DNA of 6,977 bases. Source: Rhodospirillales bacterium (GTDB lineage: Bacteria; Pseudomonadota; Alphaproteobacteria; Rhodospirillales; JAPHTL01). A program made the position numbers and the translations under genes. Location: NCBI GenBank assembly GCA_026193355.1, contig JAPHTL010000191.1, positions 1 to 6,977 on the forward strand, given 5' to 3'. Shown in pieces: positions 5,842 to 6,977 of the stretch (positions are counted from its first letter, which is position 1; the number at the start of each line of letters is the position of its first letter). The notes beneath the pieces are model-generated. The model did no database searches and was not told the origin of the DNA. It saw only the letters and a list, made by a program, of their open reading frames with translations.

Positions 5842-6977
5842 AGTGCGGGGGCGAATCATAACGGCATAAACGCCGAGAGTCAGAATAGCCATTGCTCCTA
5901 TGATGGTCGCCATGGGCCGGGTCGTGCCGTCGTGCAGATGGCCGACCGCAAAGCCCACAAGCGCGCCGCTGCTGAGTTGGCAAAACCCCATGAGCGACGA
6001 AGCCGCCCCCGCCATTTTGGGAAACGGGGCGATCGATGCGGCCATGCTGGTCGGCATGACGAAGCCCACGGCGCAGAACACAACCGACATGGGCAGGATC
6101 ACCGCCAGAACATGGGACACCCCGGCCCAGGCCAGACCAGCCAGCACGACGCCGCCGAAGGCGATCAGGAAGGAACCGAAGCGGATGATCCCCCCAACGC
6201 CGATGCGCCGGGCGAGTTTTCCCGCCGCGAAAGCGCCGCTGACGTAACCGATGACGACGGAAGCGAAACAGAAACCGAAGTATTGGGGGGGAACCTCCAG
6301 CACACCGATGAGGACGAACGAAGAACCGGAAATGAAAGCGAACAGTGCGCCATAGCTGAACATCACGGACAGGGTGTACCCAAGGAATTCCCGATTGCGC
6401 AGCAGCACCCGGAAGTTTGCGGCGATGGTACGCGCCTGTGTCGCCGAAGGATCGGCGTAACGGTTCGTTTCCTGCACCATGCGCCAGACAAGAGACAGGG
6501 CGACCGCCCCCAGTACGGCCAGGGCAATGAAGTTGGCGCGCCAGCCGAACGCGACATGCAATTGCCCGCCGATGATCGGCGCGACCATGGGGGCCAACGC
6601 CATGGCCGACGACATGAAGGCAAGGACGCGTGCGCCCTCTTCCCGGTCGAACAGGTCGCGCACGATGGCGCGGCCGAGAACCGGTCCCGCCCCTGCGCCT
6701 ACGGCCTGGAAAAAACGTCCGGACAGAAGCACCTCGATGCTCGGCGCGAAGGCGCAGATCAGCGATGCGGCGAAGAAAAGAACGATGCCCGCGATCAGGG
6801 TGGGGCGCCGCCCGTGGCGGTCGGACAGGGGGCCATAGATCAATTGCGCAACGGCGAAACCGGCCAGAAACACCGACAGGGTAAGCTGCACCGTGCCGAC
6901 ATCGACGCCAAAGGCGTCTTGCATGGCGGGCAGCGACGGCAGGTACAGGTCGGTCGATACGGGTCCGAAGGCGACCA
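5833..6977 (-). CDS. Bcr/CflA-type MFS drug efflux transporter (5' end outside window)
   Basis: This is an inner-membrane proton-driven multidrug exporter of the major facilitator superfamily. The frame stays open past the ATG at 6924 to the right edge, and the upstream residues (AFGPVSTDLYLPSLPA) match the TM1 segment conserved in Bcr/CflA proteins, so the true start lies beyond 6977 and that ATG is internal. Counting from it, TM2 is followed by motif A (GPLSDRHGRRP, 31-41), a motif B-like RFFQAVGAGAGPVLGRAIVRD around TM4 (70-90), and a TM5 antiporter-type stretch LAPMVAPIIGG (110-120). A polar loop at about 150-175 divides two halves, and the remaining hydrophobic segments fit TM7-12, giving 12 in all. 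With the visible 381 residues it is near the usual length of about 400, so little is missing. Characterised relatives export bicyclomycin, chloramphenicol/florfenicol or sulfonamides; the substrate here cannot be read from the sequence. It converges on the penicillin-binding protein gene with no spacer, so it is a separate transcription unit. Confidence 0.95.
   Translation of the reverse strand, partial: VAFGPVSTDLYLPSLPAMQDAFGVDVGTVQLTLSVFLAGFAVAQLIYGPLSDRHGRRPTLIAGIVLFFAASLICAFAPSIEVLLSGRFFQAVGAGAGPVLGRAIVRDLFDREEGARVLAFMSSAMALAPMVAPIIGGQLHVAFGWRANFIALAVLGAVALSLVWRMVQETNRYADPSATQARTIAANFRVLLRNREFLGYTLSVMFSYGALFAFISGSSFVLIGVLEVPPQYFGFCFASVVIGYVSGAFAAGKLARRIGVGGIIRFGSFLIAFGGVVLAGLAWAGVSHVLAVILPMSVVFCAVGFVMPTSMAASIAPFPKMAGAASSLMGFCQLSSGALVGFAVGHLHDGTTRPMATIIGAMAILTLGVYAVMIRPRTAV

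Noticed and set aside
6922..6924. ATG at 6924 as the start of the transporter
   Set aside because: The frame continues upstream with the conserved TM1-end sequence STDLYLPSLPA, so the gene begins outside the window.

Overview
This window looks like a housekeeping chromosomal segment from a GC-rich alphaproteobacterium (roughly 60% GC by eye). The class assignment rests on the recF-gyrB order, on the RecF C-terminus (STGEQKALL, then LLLLDEVAAHLD and TGTD), and on a GyrB of about 810 residues whose C-terminus has the form I associate with this class (GEMNPEQLWETTLDPN near the end, then NALNVANLDV). A Rhodospirillales-like lineage is possible, but that is a guess. In many relatives recF-gyrB follows dnaA-dnaN, so the segment may lie near that cluster; this is inferred.

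Layout: the 3' part of recF (1-900, running in from the left) is followed after 55 bases by complete gyrB (956-3391). After 51 more bases comes a small complete gene for a pentapeptide-repeat protein (3443-3841). After another 50 bases comes a compact bifunctional class A penicillin-binding protein (3892-5832). All four read rightward. The last gene, a Bcr/CflA-type MFS drug efflux transporter, reads leftward from beyond the right edge and ends at 5833, directly against the stop codon of the penicillin-binding protein. I found no RNA genes, mobile elements, CRISPR arrays or long repeats. Gaps between genes are 0 to 55 bases, so no stretch over 300 bases lacks a gene.

How the genes relate: RecF (gap repair) and GyrB (negative supercoiling) form a conserved DNA-maintenance pair. 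The most interesting item is the pentapeptide-repeat protein straight after gyrB. The known function of several such proteins (MfpA, Qnr) is to bind gyrase as DNA mimics and modulate it or protect it from quinolones. The position suggests, but does not show, that this one also acts on gyrase. It has 20 uninterrupted pentapeptides, is shorter than MfpA and Qnr, and lacks an obvious C-terminal dimerisation helix. The penicillin-binding protein is a cell-wall synthase that could share the rightward transcript. Small hairpins lie in or at each gene junction, but none has the T-tract of a convincing intrinsic terminator.
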